From CAZCFB01 sp964511535 (GTDB taxonomy: Bacteria; Myxococcota_A; Polyangia; GCA-2747355; CAZCFB01): DNA of 49,434 nucleotides. The position numbers and the translations under genes were made by a program. The stretch spans positions 1-49,434 of the forward strand of contig CAZEFW010000056.1 in assembly GCA_964511535.1 (NCBI GenBank), read 5' to 3'. Shown piece after piece: positions 15,521 to 24,710 of this stretch (position 1 is the first letter of the stretch; every line of letters starts with the position of its first letter). The notes beneath the pieces were generated by a model, which saw only the letters and a program-made list of their open reading frames with translations, was not told the DNA's origin and did no database searches.

Positions 15521-17968
15521 ATGAAGACCAACGACAAACCCGCAGCGAGAGATGAGCGGCCCCACCAGGGCGCCCGCTACACCGCCTGGATCGTGCGCCA
15601 CCGCCTGCTGGTGCTGCTGCTGACGGGCGCGGTGGCCGCGGCCGCCGGCGCCGGCGCCGCCCGGCTGGAGTTCGACAGCACCCTGGACGGCTGGTTCCTC
15701 GAGGACGATCCGAACCTGGTGGTCTATCGCGACTTCATCGACCGCTTCGTGGGCGACGAGATCTCGGTCATCGGCGTCACGGCGGACGACGTGTTCGAGC
15801 CCGCCGTGCTGGCCAGCATCCAGCGCCTGACCCGGGCCGCGGAGCAGGCGCCGCATGTGCATCGCGTGCGCTCGCTGACCAACGTGAAGATCTTCGACAA
15901 CGACCCGGAGGGAGGCCTCGAGATCCGCCCGCTGGTGCGCCAGCTCCCCCGGGACGATGCCGCGGCCGCGGCCCTGCGCCGCGGCGCCCTGGACAACCCG
16001 CTGCTGCGGGGCACGCTGGTGTCCACCGACGGCAGGACCACCGCGGTGGTGGTGGAGCTGGCCGGCGGCGAGGACCTGATGCAGCGCAAGATGGCCCAGG
16101 TTCGGGCCCTGGAGCAGATCATCCAGCGCGAGGGGGAGCGCGCGGGCGTGGGCCTACACCTGGCCGGCACGCCCATGACGGACAAGGCGTTCTACGACTA
16201 CAACAAGCGCGACTTCCACCTCATCCTGCCCATCTCGGCGCTGGTGGTGCTGCTGCTGGCGTGGCTCATCTTCCGGCGCCCGTTCTTCACGATCATGCCC
16301 TCGGTGGTGGTGCTGCTGAGCATCCTGATCACCTTCGGCCTGATGGGCGCGCTGGGGCTGCAGGTGAGCATCCTGTCCACCATGGTGGCCGCGCTGGTGC
16401 TGGCCGTGGGCGTGGCCGACGCGGTGCATGTCCTGTCGGAGTATCGCCGCCAGGTCGAGCGGGGGGCGCGCCGCGAGGCGGCCCTGCGGCGCACCGTTGC
16501 CCACCTGTTCATCCCCTGCCTGTTCACAAGCATCACCACCGCGGTGGGCTTCCTCTCGCTGTTGACCAGCGACCTGCAGCCGATCCGCGAGGCGGGCTGG
16601 CTCTCGGCGGTTGGCGTGCTGGTGGCCTTCGGCCTGAGCATGACCCTGCTGCCGGCGCTGCTCTCCTTTGTCCGGAGCACCCCCGCCCGGCGCGATGCGG
16701 GGCCGCTGGACAGGCTGGTGAGCGCCGCGGCCCTGCGGTTGGGTGGCCTCTCCCGCCCGGCCAGCGTCAAGGTGCTGGCCGCCTCGGTCGTGCTGGTGGT
16801 GCTGGTGGCCGTGCGCCTGCTGGGCGGCGGCGTCACGGTGGGCGCCAACCCGATGGGCTACTTCAGGCCCGGTGATCCGGTGCGAACCGCCACCGAGTTC
16901 ATCGACCGCCGCCTCGGCGGCAGCACCTCCATCGAGCTGCTGGTTGAGGCGCCGGGCGAGGGCCTCAAGGACCCGGCGCTGCTGGGCCGGGTGGACGCGC
17001 TGCAGGCGTACATGGAGTCGCTGCCCGGAGTCAGCCGCGCGCTGTCCGTGGTGGATTATCTCAAGGAGCTCAACCGCGTGATCCACGGCGGGGACCGGCG
17101 GCACTATGCGCTGCCGCAGAGCCGGGAGGCCGTGGCGCAGTACTTCATGCTGCTGGAGGGGGAGGAGGAGTTCTCCTCCATGGTCCAGTCCAATTACTCT
17201 CTGGGTCGGGTCACCGCCCTGGTCAGCTTCTCCGAGTCGGGCGCCCTGGCCAAGCGCCTGCCCGAGGTGGAGGCGCGGCTGGCCCGGGACTTCCCCGGGC
17301 CCGAGGCGAAGGTCAAGCTCACCGGCTTCGTCAAGCTCATGGGGGACATGGAGCACTACCTGGTGCGCAGCCAGATTCGATCCATGCTGCTGGCGTTCCT
17401 GGTCATCTCGCTGATGATGTTCCTGCTGCTGCGGTCGCTCAGGCTGGGGGCCCTGGCCATGATCCCGAACCTGGTGCCCATCTTCCTGGGCCTCGGCTTC
17501 ATGACCTTCATCGGCGTCGGCCTGGACCCGGGGACCGTGATGATCGGCAGCATCGCCCTGGGCCTGGTGGTGGATGACACGGTGCACTTCATGGTGCAGC
17601 TCAAGCGGCGGGTACGGGGCGGCGACGACCTGAACACAGCCATCGCCGGGGCGCTGCGCAGGGCAGGGCACCCGATCATCCTGACCAGCGTGATCCTCAT
17701 CGCCGGCTTCCTGGTGGCCACCCTGGGCAGCTTCAACCCGAACGTGAACTTCGGCTTCATCTCGGCGCTGGTGATCCTGCTGGCCCTGGTGGCGGACCTG
17801 GTGATGCTGCCCGCCGCCCTCAAGATCCTGCGCCCGAGGCTGGGCCAGGCGGAGGCGAAGGCGAAGGTGCAGGCGAATGCGAACGCGAATGCGAACGCGA
17901 AGGTCGAAGACCGCCAGCCAGCGAGGTCAGACGACAAGCGCGCCCTGCGGCCTCAGCCCGAGGCTTGA
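15521..17968 (+). CDS. MMPL/RND family exporter
   Basis: An 815-aa RND transporter of the MMPL/HpnN type. Residues ~20-45 are TM1, followed by a first periplasmic domain (~46-220), a TM bundle (~225-400) with GVADAVHVLSEYRR, a second TM/periplasmic half (~420-620) and a final TM bundle (~625-780) with LVVDDTVHFMVQLKRR. These duplicated charged TM4/TM10 motifs serve proton relay. The C-terminal ~35 residues are low complexity (AKAKVQANANANANAK), encoded by hexanucleotide repeats. The ATG follows AAGGAG at 15505-15510. Together with the LolA-like protein and the barrel it should export a lipid-like substrate across the envelope under the TetR regulator. Confidence 0.87.
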   Translation: MKTNDKPAARDERPHQGARYTAWIVRHRLLVLLLTGAVAAAAGAGAARLEFDSTLDGWFLEDDPNLVVYRDFIDRFVGDEISVIGVTADDVFEPAVLASIQRLTRAAEQAPHVHRVRSLTNVKIFDNDPEGGLEIRPLVRQLPRDDAAAAALRRGALDNPLLRGTLVSTDGRTTAVVVELAGGEDLMQRKMAQVRALEQIIQREGERAGVGLHLAGTPMTDKAFYDYNKRDFHLILPISALVVLLLAWLIFRRPFFTIMPSVVVLLSILITFGLMGALGLQVSILSTMVAALVLAVGVADAVHVLSEYRRQVERGARREAALRRTVAHLFIPCLFTSITTAVGFLSLLTSDLQPIREAGWLSAVGVLVAFGLSMTLLPALLSFVRSTPARRDAGPLDRLVSAAALRLGGLSRPASVKVLAASVVLVVLVAVRLLGGGVTVGANPMGYFRPGDPVRTATEFIDRRLGGSTSIELLVEAPGEGLKDPALLGRVDALQAYMESLPGVSRALSVVDYLKELNRVIHGGDRRHYALPQSREAVAQYFMLLEGEEEFSSMVQSNYSLGRVTALVSFSESGALAKRLPEVEARLARDFPGPEAKVKLTGFVKLMGDMEHYLVRSQIRSMLLAFLVISLMMFLLLRSLRLGALAMIPNLVPIFLGLGFMTFIGVGLDPGTVMIGSIALGLVVDDTVHFMVQLKRRVRGGDDLNTAIAGALRRAGHPIILTSVILIAGFLVATLGSFNPNVNFGFISALVILLALVADLVMLPAALKILRPRLGQAEAKAKVQANANANANAKVEDRQPARSDDKRALRPQPEA
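17855..17902 (+). repeat. In-frame hexamer tract (GCGAAN) at the exporter C-terminus
   Basis: Eight hexamers, seven of the form GCGAAN and one GTGCAG, encode the AKAKVQANANANANAK tail. The unit is a codon multiple, so length change would not shift the frame. Confidence 0.7.
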
Positions 17969-18004
17969 TCCGGAGGAGCTCGGGAGTTGGCAGGGGGGCG
18001 GGTT

Positions 18005-18062
18005 TCGGGGTCGGGGTCGGGATCGGGATCGGGATCGGGGTCGGGGTCGGGGTCGGGGTCGG
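18005..18062 (+). repeat. TCGGGG/TCGGGA hexanucleotide microsatellite
   Basis: Nine full hexamers (two TCGGGG, three TCGGGA, four TCGGGG) and a partial unit fill the gap between the convergent MMPL exporter and DUF4091 genes. They end directly at the DUF4091 stop codon. Runs of three to four G every six bases make this a strong G-quadruplex candidate on the plus strand. It may block convergent transcription. Confidence 0.85.
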
Positions 18063-20303
18063 TCACACTGGCTCGATGTGCAGGTAGGCCAGGAAGGTGT
18101 AGGCCCACTTGCCGGTCTTCTGGGACTTGCCGCCCACCACCATTGAGATGGAGCCGTCCTTCAGGTCCACGACCACGCTCTTTTTGATGGTCGGGCTGGC
18201 CGCGGTGGTCGGCTCGTCGTCCACCACCTTGACGCCCTCGATGGTCACGTTGTGGGGGTCGCCGGGGTAGCCCTTGGCGGGGCGGCCCACGCCCAGGGTC
18301 AGCCTGTACTTGCCGTTTCCCAGTCCGAACTCGAACAGGTTGTCGCGGCCGTAGTCGTCGTAGATGAAGGAGCGCTTCTCGTCGCTGTAGCCGCTCACCG
18401 CGTCGTAGCCGTGCAGCATGATCTTCGGGTCGCCGATGTACTGGCCGGACCAGCCCAGCTGCGCCTTGCTGTCGTACCTGGACCAGCCCACCTTGAGGTA
18501 GGTCTTGCCGCCCAGCTTCAGGGGGGCGGCCGTGGGTTTGCCCCCGGGATCCTGGAAGTTGAGGTAGTAGGCCCCGCGCTTGCGGCCGGTGCCCTGGGCC
18601 TTCAGCACCGGCAGGGTGGCGCGCTTGCCCTCGATGTAGCGCCCCAGCTCGTGGCGCAGAGCCATGAGCGCGTCGGCGTCTTTGGTCCAGGTGGTGAGGC
18701 TGGAGGCCACCGAGTCCACGGTCCTGTCCGCCGCCTCGGCCACATTGACCCGCGGCCGCTGCCCCTTGTTGGCCAGCAGCAGGTACTCGTAGTCCTCGAA
18801 GCCCTCGCGCAGCAGCTCCGCGCGGATTGTGGGGCGCGTGCCGTCGAAGAACCGGTTGCCGTCGTAGTAGGCCCAGCCGCTGGCGCGGTAGTGCCAGGAG
18901 ACCCAGGGGATGATGCGCAGGTGGGTGCCCTGACGGTCCACGCGGGTGGGGTTGAAGTAGGGATCAGGGTCATGGTCGAGGCTGTAGAACCAGACCTGCT
19001 CGCCGTGCAGCTGCTGGCGCTGCTGCGCGTAGGCCTGTTGATATGCGCGCACATGGGCGATCCAGATGTCGTAGCCGCACGCCCCGCCGCTCTCCTCGGC
19101 GATCTGCTTCTTGGGCTCCTCGCTGATGGCGATGCGCAGCCCGGGCGCCGCCTTTCGGATCAGGCGGCACAGGTGCGCAGCCAGCTTGTGGTCGGCGGCG
19201 TTCTGCGGCTCGTTCTGCACGTAGTAGTAGGCCCGCTCGCTGTAGCCATGCTTCTTCAGGTAAGCCGCCAGGCCGGCCAGGTACTGGGACCACTTCTGGT
19301 TGTAGGCGGTGGTGCCGTGATGGTCCCCCCGTGAGACCCCGCAGAACGAGGACGGCCGCGGGGTGGAGTTGTTCACGAACTGAAACAGCATGGCCGTGGG
19401 GAACCCTGCGCCGTTCCAGCCGCTGCCGACGATGTACTTCTTCGCCAGGTGCTTGATGCTGTAGGGCGGCTTCTCGGTGGGTTCGTCCCACAGCGCGCTG
19501 CACTTCGTCGGGGACTTGGCGTTGTCCCAGGTGATCTTGTAGGTAAACCCGCTGGGCCAGGTCACGCCCTTGGGCGTCAGGCGGTGTTCGTGCAGCAGGG
19601 TCTTGGCCTTCTGCTCTGCGCTGGCGCTGCCCGCGAGCTTCTTTATGTCGACGTTGACCTGGCTGTGAAAACCGATGGCCCTGGGCAAGCTGAAGTCGAA
19701 CACGTACAGGGTCACCGGCACGCTGATGGCGGCGCCGCCGGCCGGGGTCAGGGTAAGGGTGGTGCTGTGCTCGCCGGCCGGGGCCGAGGGCGGCACATAG
19801 ACCGTGAGCCACACCGGCGTCCCGTGCCCGCTGGAGAGGGTCACGCTGTCGCCGGATGCCAGCGGCGTGAGCTTTTCGGCCCAGCCCGAGACGAAGCTGG
19901 CCCGGGCCAGGGTCACCCGCTGGGCGCCGCCCAGCTTCGCAAAGGGCTTGATCGCGACCTTCACCGCTCCGCTGCCAGGCCCCAGGATCACCTGGGCCGG
20001 CTCGAACTCGTGACGCGCCGCGCTCAGCTTCACACCGGAGCGGGTGGCCTTGGGCGCCCGCTCGCTGGCCAACACCTTGTGTGTGCAGGGGGTGGTCCAC
20101 AGCGAAAGCGCAGCGGTGCTCTCGCTGAGCTTGTAGGTGAAGTCCGTGGCGTCGGGCGTGATGGGCGCGGTGGGGATATCTGCGCCCGCGCCGCCGTCGC
20201 GCGGCCCCGCGTCGCCGACCTGACCGGGCCCCTCGCTGCAGGCCACCAGCAGCAATGCCTGCAGAAGCATCCCTGGCACATGTCTGCCCGATGACCCACG
20301 CAT
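18063..20303 (-). CDS. DUF4091 (glycoside hydrolase-like) lipoprotein
   Basis: A 746-aa secreted protein. The start is placed at ATG 20303, giving RGSSGRHVPGMLLQALLLVAC, an n-region with Arg residues, a hydrophobic core and a LVAC lipobox; the frame stays open upstream to 20402 through an octamer repeat. After a Gly/Asp-rich linker, an Ig-like N-terminal domain (~50-210) precedes the DUF4091 catalytic-like domain (~230-520) with YYYVQNEPQNAADHK and the signature ELLREGFEDYEYLLLA. A C-terminal beta domain (~560-745) resembles a carbohydrate-binding fold. DUF4091 proteins are related to GH123-like hydrolases, so a glycan target outside the cell is likely. The substrate is unknown. Confidence 0.75.
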   Translation of the reverse strand: MRGSSGRHVPGMLLQALLLVACSEGPGQVGDAGPRDGGAGADIPTAPITPDATDFTYKLSESTAALSLWTTPCTHKVLASERAPKATRSGVKLSAARHEFEPAQVILGPGSGAVKVAIKPFAKLGGAQRVTLARASFVSGWAEKLTPLASGDSVTLSSGHGTPVWLTVYVPPSAPAGEHSTTLTLTPAGGAAISVPVTLYVFDFSLPRAIGFHSQVNVDIKKLAGSASAEQKAKTLLHEHRLTPKGVTWPSGFTYKITWDNAKSPTKCSALWDEPTEKPPYSIKHLAKKYIVGSGWNGAGFPTAMLFQFVNNSTPRPSSFCGVSRGDHHGTTAYNQKWSQYLAGLAAYLKKHGYSERAYYYVQNEPQNAADHKLAAHLCRLIRKAAPGLRIAISEEPKKQIAEESGGACGYDIWIAHVRAYQQAYAQQRQQLHGEQVWFYSLDHDPDPYFNPTRVDRQGTHLRIIPWVSWHYRASGWAYYDGNRFFDGTRPTIRAELLREGFEDYEYLLLANKGQRPRVNVAEAADRTVDSVASSLTTWTKDADALMALRHELGRYIEGKRATLPVLKAQGTGRKRGAYYLNFQDPGGKPTAAPLKLGGKTYLKVGWSRYDSKAQLGWSGQYIGDPKIMLHGYDAVSGYSDEKRSFIYDDYGRDNLFEFGLGNGKYRLTLGVGRPAKGYPGDPHNVTIEGVKVVDDEPTTAASPTIKKSVVVDLKDGSISMVVGGKSQKTGKWAYTFLAYLHIEPV

Positions 20304-20362
20304 ACCAGGAAGGTTAGCCCGAACCGGCGAAGGCTGCCCGGCAGCGCGCCGCCACCACCCGT

Positions 20363-20402
20363 TCTGGCATTCTGGCATTCCGGCGTCCTGGCAATCTGGC
20401 AT
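20363..20402 (-). repeat. Octamer tandem array (TCTGGCAT-like x5)
   Basis: Five 8-bp units, tctggcat, tctggcat, tccggcgt, cctggcaa and tctggcat (plus-strand reading), lie upstream of the DUF4091 lipoprotein start. A related pair (TTGGCATC, CTGGCGCC) appears at 23012-23027. The array lies outside the most plausible coding start. Confidence 0.8.
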
Positions 20403-20404
20403 TC

Positions 20405-20421
20405 GCGCCCCAGCGGGGCGC
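20405..20421. terminator. GC hairpin between kinase and DUF4091 genes
   Basis: GCGCCCC, loop AGC, GGGGCGC is a perfect 7-bp stem in the gap downstream of the kinase at 20500-22971. No T run follows. It is a possible weak terminator for the kinase or an extragenic palindrome. Confidence 0.4.
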
Positions 20422-20499
20422 TTGGGGTCGTTCCACGCGCCTCCGGCGGAGCCCGCCGTGCTCGCCTCGCTGCGCGAGGCTCCGCGATGAAGCGGCGGG

Positions 20500-22971
20500 C
20501 TATTGCCCCGCCGCGTCCATCAGCTTGCTCTTGGTGCCCTTCTTGAACTTCAGCTTGAACTTCTTTTCGTAGCCCACCTGAGGGTTGCGCAGGTGGATGG
20601 TGTGGCGCCCTGCGGAGATCACCTTTTGCAGCGGCGTGTGGCCCACGGTCTTGCCGTCAAGCAGCACCTCGGCCCAGGGCTGGACGTCCACGGTGATGTA
20701 GGTCTTGCCGTCGGTGGTGGTGCTGACCTTGTAGATCTTGACCGGCGGCTTGCCCTGGGGCGCCACCGGCTGCGGCTGGGCAGGCGGGGCAGGCTGCGGC
20801 TGTGGTGCCGGCTTGGGCTGAGGCTGCTTCGGCTGCGGCTGAGGCTGTGGCTGCTTCGGCTGAGGCTGAGGCTGAGGCTGAGGCTGAGGCTGAGGCTGAG
20901 GCTGAGGCTGAGGCTGCGGCTGAGGCTGCGGCCGAGGCTTCGGCTGCTTCGGCTTCGGCTGCTTCGGCTTCGGCTGCGGCTTCGGCGCCGGAGCTGGGGG
21001 CGGCGCAGCAGCTGGCGCCGGCTTCGGCGCTGGCCCGGTCTTCGGCTTCGGCACCGGCGACAGGGGCGGCGTCTCCGGCGTGACCTGCGCCACCGCCGTC
21101 TGCGTCAGCTGCACCCGCATGGTCAGGTTGGGTGACTCCTCGGACAGCAGGACGTTTTGCCGCCAGGTGTCATACCCCGGCGCCGAGATCTCCAGGACCA
21201 GCTCCTTGCCCAGCGCCAGGCCCGCCACCTGGCACGGCGTGGATTCGCACCGTCGCTTGCCACCCAGCAGCACCGTGGCCTCGGCTGGCGAGGTATGCAC
21301 CTGCATCACGCCGCGGACCTTCGGCTTCGGCGCGGGTTTTGGCGCGGGTGCGGGCGCGGCAGCGGGCGCGGTTTTTGGCGCGGACGTGGGTGCAGGGGGA
21401 GCCGCTGCGACCGGATCCGCCGCGCCGGAGCCCCGGCCGAGATAGCCCGTCCGCGCGAGCACCATGGCCAGCGCCCCCAGGGCGAGCAGCAGCGCGCCCA
21501 GCGCCACGATGGTGGCCGGGAAGCGCGACGGTTCCCGGGGCGGCGCGGTGCGCGCCGTGCCGGTGGGCGTGACGTCCGGTCGGAACGGAGGCCGCGGGAT
21601 CTTGGCGGTGGCCGGCAGGTTCTCCTCCGGCTTCTTTGACGCGCCGCCGCCCGCCAGGGGCCCCACGAGGTCCTGCCTGGCCACCGGCACGTCCAGGTCG
21701 CTGGCGTACTCCTCGGGCAGCGGCGTCCACTCCTCCTCGGGCAGCACGGCGGGCTCGCTGCCATCCGCTTCCCGATCGCTGTCTGCGGGGATGTCCACCG
21801 TGCGGGCATGCAGCTCGCCGCCCGGCCTGGTGGGCGGCGTGTGCAGCTCCTCCAGGTCATGCTTCATCTCGAGGCCCACGTAGATCGGGCCTGTCACCTC
21901 GGGGGATCCTTCGGGCACATCGCCCGAGGTGCCTTCGGGGGACGAGTAGGCGTCGGGGTCCGACCCCCGCGCCTCTGCGCCGGGCAGCGGCGTGCCTGCC
22001 CCGGCCAGCACCTCGCGCGCTCCGGGCACCGGCGGCACCATCTGGTTGATGTAGTCGCCCAGCTCCCGGGGGAAGGCCAGCAGATCCCGCTCCCGGGCGA
22101 ACTCCAGCAGGTCGTCCCGCAGCGAGGCCGCGTCGGTGTAGCGCTCGTCCGGGTTGTGAGCCAGCGCCCGCATGACGATGGCCTCCAGGTCCTCGGGGTA
22201 CTCCTCGCGCACCTCGCTCGGCTTGGGGATGTTCCCCTCGGTGACCCGGCGGATGTCGAGCTGCCCGTCGTCGTCCACCCGGGGCAGCTTGCCGGTGGTC
22301 AGCTGGTACAGCACCACGCCCAGGGAGAAGATGTCGGCCCGGTGGTCGATGGCCCCGCCCTTGTACTGCTCGGGGGACATGTACTGCACCTTGCCCTTGA
22401 CCACCCCCACCGCGGTCAGGTGGGTCTTGCCCACGAACTTGGAGATGCCGAAGTCGGTGAGCTTTACCAGCCCCTCGCGGCTGCAGAGCACGTTGTGCGG
22501 GCTGACGTCGCGGTGGACGACGTTCAGCGGCCGGCTGTCCTCGATGCCCACCTGCCGGTGTGCGTAGTCCAGCCCGAGGGCCGCCTCGGCCAGCACCCGC
22601 AAGGTGATGCGCAGCGGGATGCGGCTGTGGCGGTGGCGCTCGATGCGGGCCAGGGTGGCCAGGTCGCAGCCGTCCACGTACTCCATGGCGATGAAGTACG
22701 ACCCCTGGTCGCGGCCGAGCTCGAAGATCTGCACCACGTTTGGGTGGCTCAGCTGGGCCGCGATGCGCGCCTCGTCCAGCAGCATCTCGGCCACGTCCTG
22801 CACCTCGGTGTACTGGGACAGCAGCCGCTTGATCACCACCATGCGCCGGACCCCGGCCAGCCCCTCCTGGCGGGCCAGGAATACCTCGGCCATGCCCCCC
22901 TTGCCGATCCGGCGTATCACGCGGTAGTTGCCGCCTATCACCTCGCCGGTCATGTCATCGGTTAGCGCCAC
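20500..22971 (-). CDS. Membrane Ser/Thr kinase with Pro/Gln linker and PEGA-like domains
   Basis: An 823-aa Hanks-type kinase. The kinase domain (~16-285) is intact: glycine loop GKGGMAEV 23-30, K48 in VVIK, HRDVSPHN with D155 and DFG at 173-175, then MSPEQ. A single TM segment is at ~497-517. Beyond it lie one PEGA-like domain (GVMQVHTSPAEATVLLGGK), a ~120-residue Pro/Gln/Lys repeat and a second PEGA-like domain (VQPWAEVLLDGKTVG), predicted to face outward. Start is either GTG 22971 or ATG 22953; neither has a good ribosome site. It lies divergent to the sulfatase. The outer PEGA domains may sense envelope state. Confidence 0.85.
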   Translation of the reverse strand: MALTDDMTGEVIGGNYRVIRRIGKGGMAEVFLARQEGLAGVRRMVVIKRLLSQYTEVQDVAEMLLDEARIAAQLSHPNVVQIFELGRDQGSYFIAMEYVDGCDLATLARIERHRHSRIPLRITLRVLAEAALGLDYAHRQVGIEDSRPLNVVHRDVSPHNVLCSREGLVKLTDFGISKFVGKTHLTAVGVVKGKVQYMSPEQYKGGAIDHRADIFSLGVVLYQLTTGKLPRVDDDGQLDIRRVTEGNIPKPSEVREEYPEDLEAIVMRALAHNPDERYTDAASLRDDLLEFARERDLLAFPRELGDYINQMVPPVPGAREVLAGAGTPLPGAEARGSDPDAYSSPEGTSGDVPEGSPEVTGPIYVGLEMKHDLEELHTPPTRPGGELHARTVDIPADSDREADGSEPAVLPEEEWTPLPEEYASDLDVPVARQDLVGPLAGGGASKKPEENLPATAKIPRPPFRPDVTPTGTARTAPPREPSRFPATIVALGALLLALGALAMVLARTGYLGRGSGAADPVAAAPPAPTSAPKTAPAAAPAPAPKPAPKPKVRGVMQVHTSPAEATVLLGGKRRCESTPCQVAGLALGKELVLEISAPGYDTWRQNVLLSEESPNLTMRVQLTQTAVAQVTPETPPLSPVPKPKTGPAPKPAPAAAPPPAPAPKPQPKPKQPKPKQPKPRPQPQPQPQPQPQPQPQPQPQPQPQPKQPQPQPQPKQPQPKPAPQPQPAPPAQPQPVAPQGKPPVKIYKVSTTTDGKTYITVDVQPWAEVLLDGKTVGHTPLQKVISAGRHTIHLRNPQVGYEKKFKLKFKKGTKSKLMDAAGQ
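20858..20911 (-). repeat. Perfect GGCTGA x9 hexamer tract in kinase CDS
   Basis: Nine uninterrupted GGCTGA units (plus-strand reading), flanked by imperfect copies, encode the Gln-Pro repeat of the kinase linker on the minus strand. Being a codon multiple, slippage would change the linker length without breaking the gene. Confidence 0.85.
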
Positions 22972-23011
22972 GCCGTCATTGTACGACGGATTGATTTAGA
23001 TCAAACCCCGG

Positions 23012-23040
23012 TTGGCATCCTGGCGCCCTTGCCCCATGAT
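23012..23040 (+). promoter_or_regulatory. Candidate promoter of the sulfatase gene
   Basis: TTGGCA (23012-23017) and CATGAT (23035-23040) are 17 bp apart, matching sigma-70 consensus at 5/6 and 4/6. The start ATG 23073 is 32 nt beyond. The following AAATCTTC also occurs upstream of the nitroreductase fusion at 24688-24695. Confidence 0.4.
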
Positions 23041-23072
23041 AAATCTTCACGCCGGCCGGGAGCGCGCCCCAG

Positions 23073-24596
23073 ATGATCAGCCGCAGGGACTTCCTCAGCA
23101 AAGCTGCCCTCGGCGCCGCCGTGGGGGGACTGGGCTGCTCCCTGCCGCCCTCCGGGAGCGCGCCTAACGCGGGGCTGGTGGCAGACGGCGGATCTGCGAT
23201 CCCTGGCCCTGACGGCGCCGCGCTGGCGTTGGAGGCTGGCTCGCGGCGGGCGGCCACCAAGCCGAGCAACATCCTCTTCATCGCGGTGGACGATCTGAAC
23301 GACTGGGTGGGGCACCTGGGCGGGCACCCCAACGCCAGCACGCCCAACATGGACCGGCTGGCCTCCCAGGGGGTGGCCTTCGAGCGCGCCTACTGCCCGC
23401 TCCCCCTGTGCTGCCCGTCCCGGACCTCCATCCTCACCGGGCGCCAGCCCACCACCACCGGGGTCTACTGCAACCAGGTCTGGTTTCGCGATGTGCCGGA
23501 GCTGGCCTCGCTCACAACCTTGCCCCAGCACTTGCGCGCCAACGGCTACCGCACGCTCACCGGCGGCAAGGTGTTTCACGGCTGGGCGGGCAAGTGGTCC
23601 GATCCCGCCTCCTGGGACGAGTACTACAACGGCGCCGGCGGCACGCCCCCGCCGCCAGAGTCCGTGCGCTTCTCCCACGGGCTGCGCGGCAAGTTCACGG
23701 CGCGCAACCTGAACAAGGAGTTCGACTGGGGCCCCCTGGACCTGGACCTGGAGGGCACCGGCGACGGCCAGACCGCAGCCCGCGCCGCCAGCTTCCTCTC
23801 CCGTGGCGGCCAGGGGCCGTTCTTCCTGGCGTGCGGGTTCTTCCGCCCGCACCTGCCCTGGTACGCGCCGTACCGCTTTTACGACAAGCACCCCATCAGC
23901 AGCATCCGCTACCCGGACATCAAGGCCGACGACCTGGACGACGTGCCCATGGCTGGCAAGGCCATCGCCGGCCGCGACTTCGACCTGCTGTGGCAGAGCG
24001 GCCAGTGGCTCAACGCGGTGCAGGGATATCTGGCCAGCTGCTCGTTCACCGACGCCTGCGTGGGCATGGTGCTCGACGCCCTGGACGCCAGCGAGTACCG
24101 GGACAACACCGTGGTGGTGCTCTGGAGCGACAACGGCTTCCACCTGGGCGAGAAGCAGCACCTGGAGAAGCTCACCCTGTGGGAGGAGTCGGGGCGGACG
24201 CCCTTCGTCATCCGCGCCCCTGGTGTGGCCCGCGCCGGCGGCCGGTGCCCCCACCCGGTGAGCCTGGTTGACATCTACCCGACGCTGCTGGAGCTGTGCG
24301 GCGTCCCGGCGCGCAGTGACCTCGACGGCCGCAGCCTGGCGCGGCTGCTGCGCACCCCCTCGTCTCCGTGGCCCTGGCCGGCGGTGACCACCTACAGCCA
24401 CGGCAGCCACGCCGTGCGCGCGGGCAAGTACCGCTACATCCGCTACGGCGGCGGCGGCGAGGAGCTTTACGACCACACCGTCGACCCCAACGAGTGGCGC
24501 AACCTCGCCAAGGAGCGCGCCTTCGCCTCGGTCAAGCAGCAGCTCGCCGCGTGGCTCCCCGCCAACGAGGTGCCGCCGCGCCCGCAGTGCCCCTGA
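23073..24596 (+). CDS. Tat-exported sulfatase (iduronate-2-sulfatase-like)
   Basis: A 507-aa arylsulfatase-superfamily enzyme that would hydrolyse sulfate esters. Residues 3-8 SRRDFL form a twin-arginine signal, followed by a hydrophobic stretch and a Cys at 22 that could be lipidated. Metal-binding Asp residues are in AVDDLNDW (~71-78). The signature C113-C-P-S-R117 with TSILTGRQP is complete, so C113 should be converted to formylglycine. SDNGFHLGEKQHLEK supplies the second metal/active-site loop. Sequence around the signature resembles iduronate-2-sulfatases. No formylglycine-generating enzyme is in the window, so one must act from elsewhere. Its length matches the family. Confidence 0.88.
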   Translation: MISRRDFLSKAALGAAVGGLGCSLPPSGSAPNAGLVADGGSAIPGPDGAALALEAGSRRAATKPSNILFIAVDDLNDWVGHLGGHPNASTPNMDRLASQGVAFERAYCPLPLCCPSRTSILTGRQPTTTGVYCNQVWFRDVPELASLTTLPQHLRANGYRTLTGGKVFHGWAGKWSDPASWDEYYNGAGGTPPPPESVRFSHGLRGKFTARNLNKEFDWGPLDLDLEGTGDGQTAARAASFLSRGGQGPFFLACGFFRPHLPWYAPYRFYDKHPISSIRYPDIKADDLDDVPMAGKAIAGRDFDLLWQSGQWLNAVQGYLASCSFTDACVGMVLDALDASEYRDNTVVVLWSDNGFHLGEKQHLEKLTLWEESGRTPFVIRAPGVARAGGRCPHPVSLVDIYPTLLELCGVPARSDLDGRSLARLLRTPSSPWPWPAVTTYSHGSHAVRAGKYRYIRYGGGGEELYDHTVDPNEWRNLAKERAFASVKQQLAAWLPANEVPPRPQCP

Positions 24597-24710
24597 GGGG
24601 AGGGGCCGCGAACACCACCCCTGCCAGCCCTGGCATGGACTCGTCCTCTCGCTGAACCTTGCGGCACCCCGCTTCTGGGCTACGGTAAATCTTCGCAGGA
24701 GCCGTACCCC

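Noticed and set aside
20304..20402. Longer N-terminus for the DUF4091 protein
   Set aside because: The extra residues are encoded by the octamer repeat and would bury the lipoprotein signal; ATG 20303 gives a normal signal peptide.
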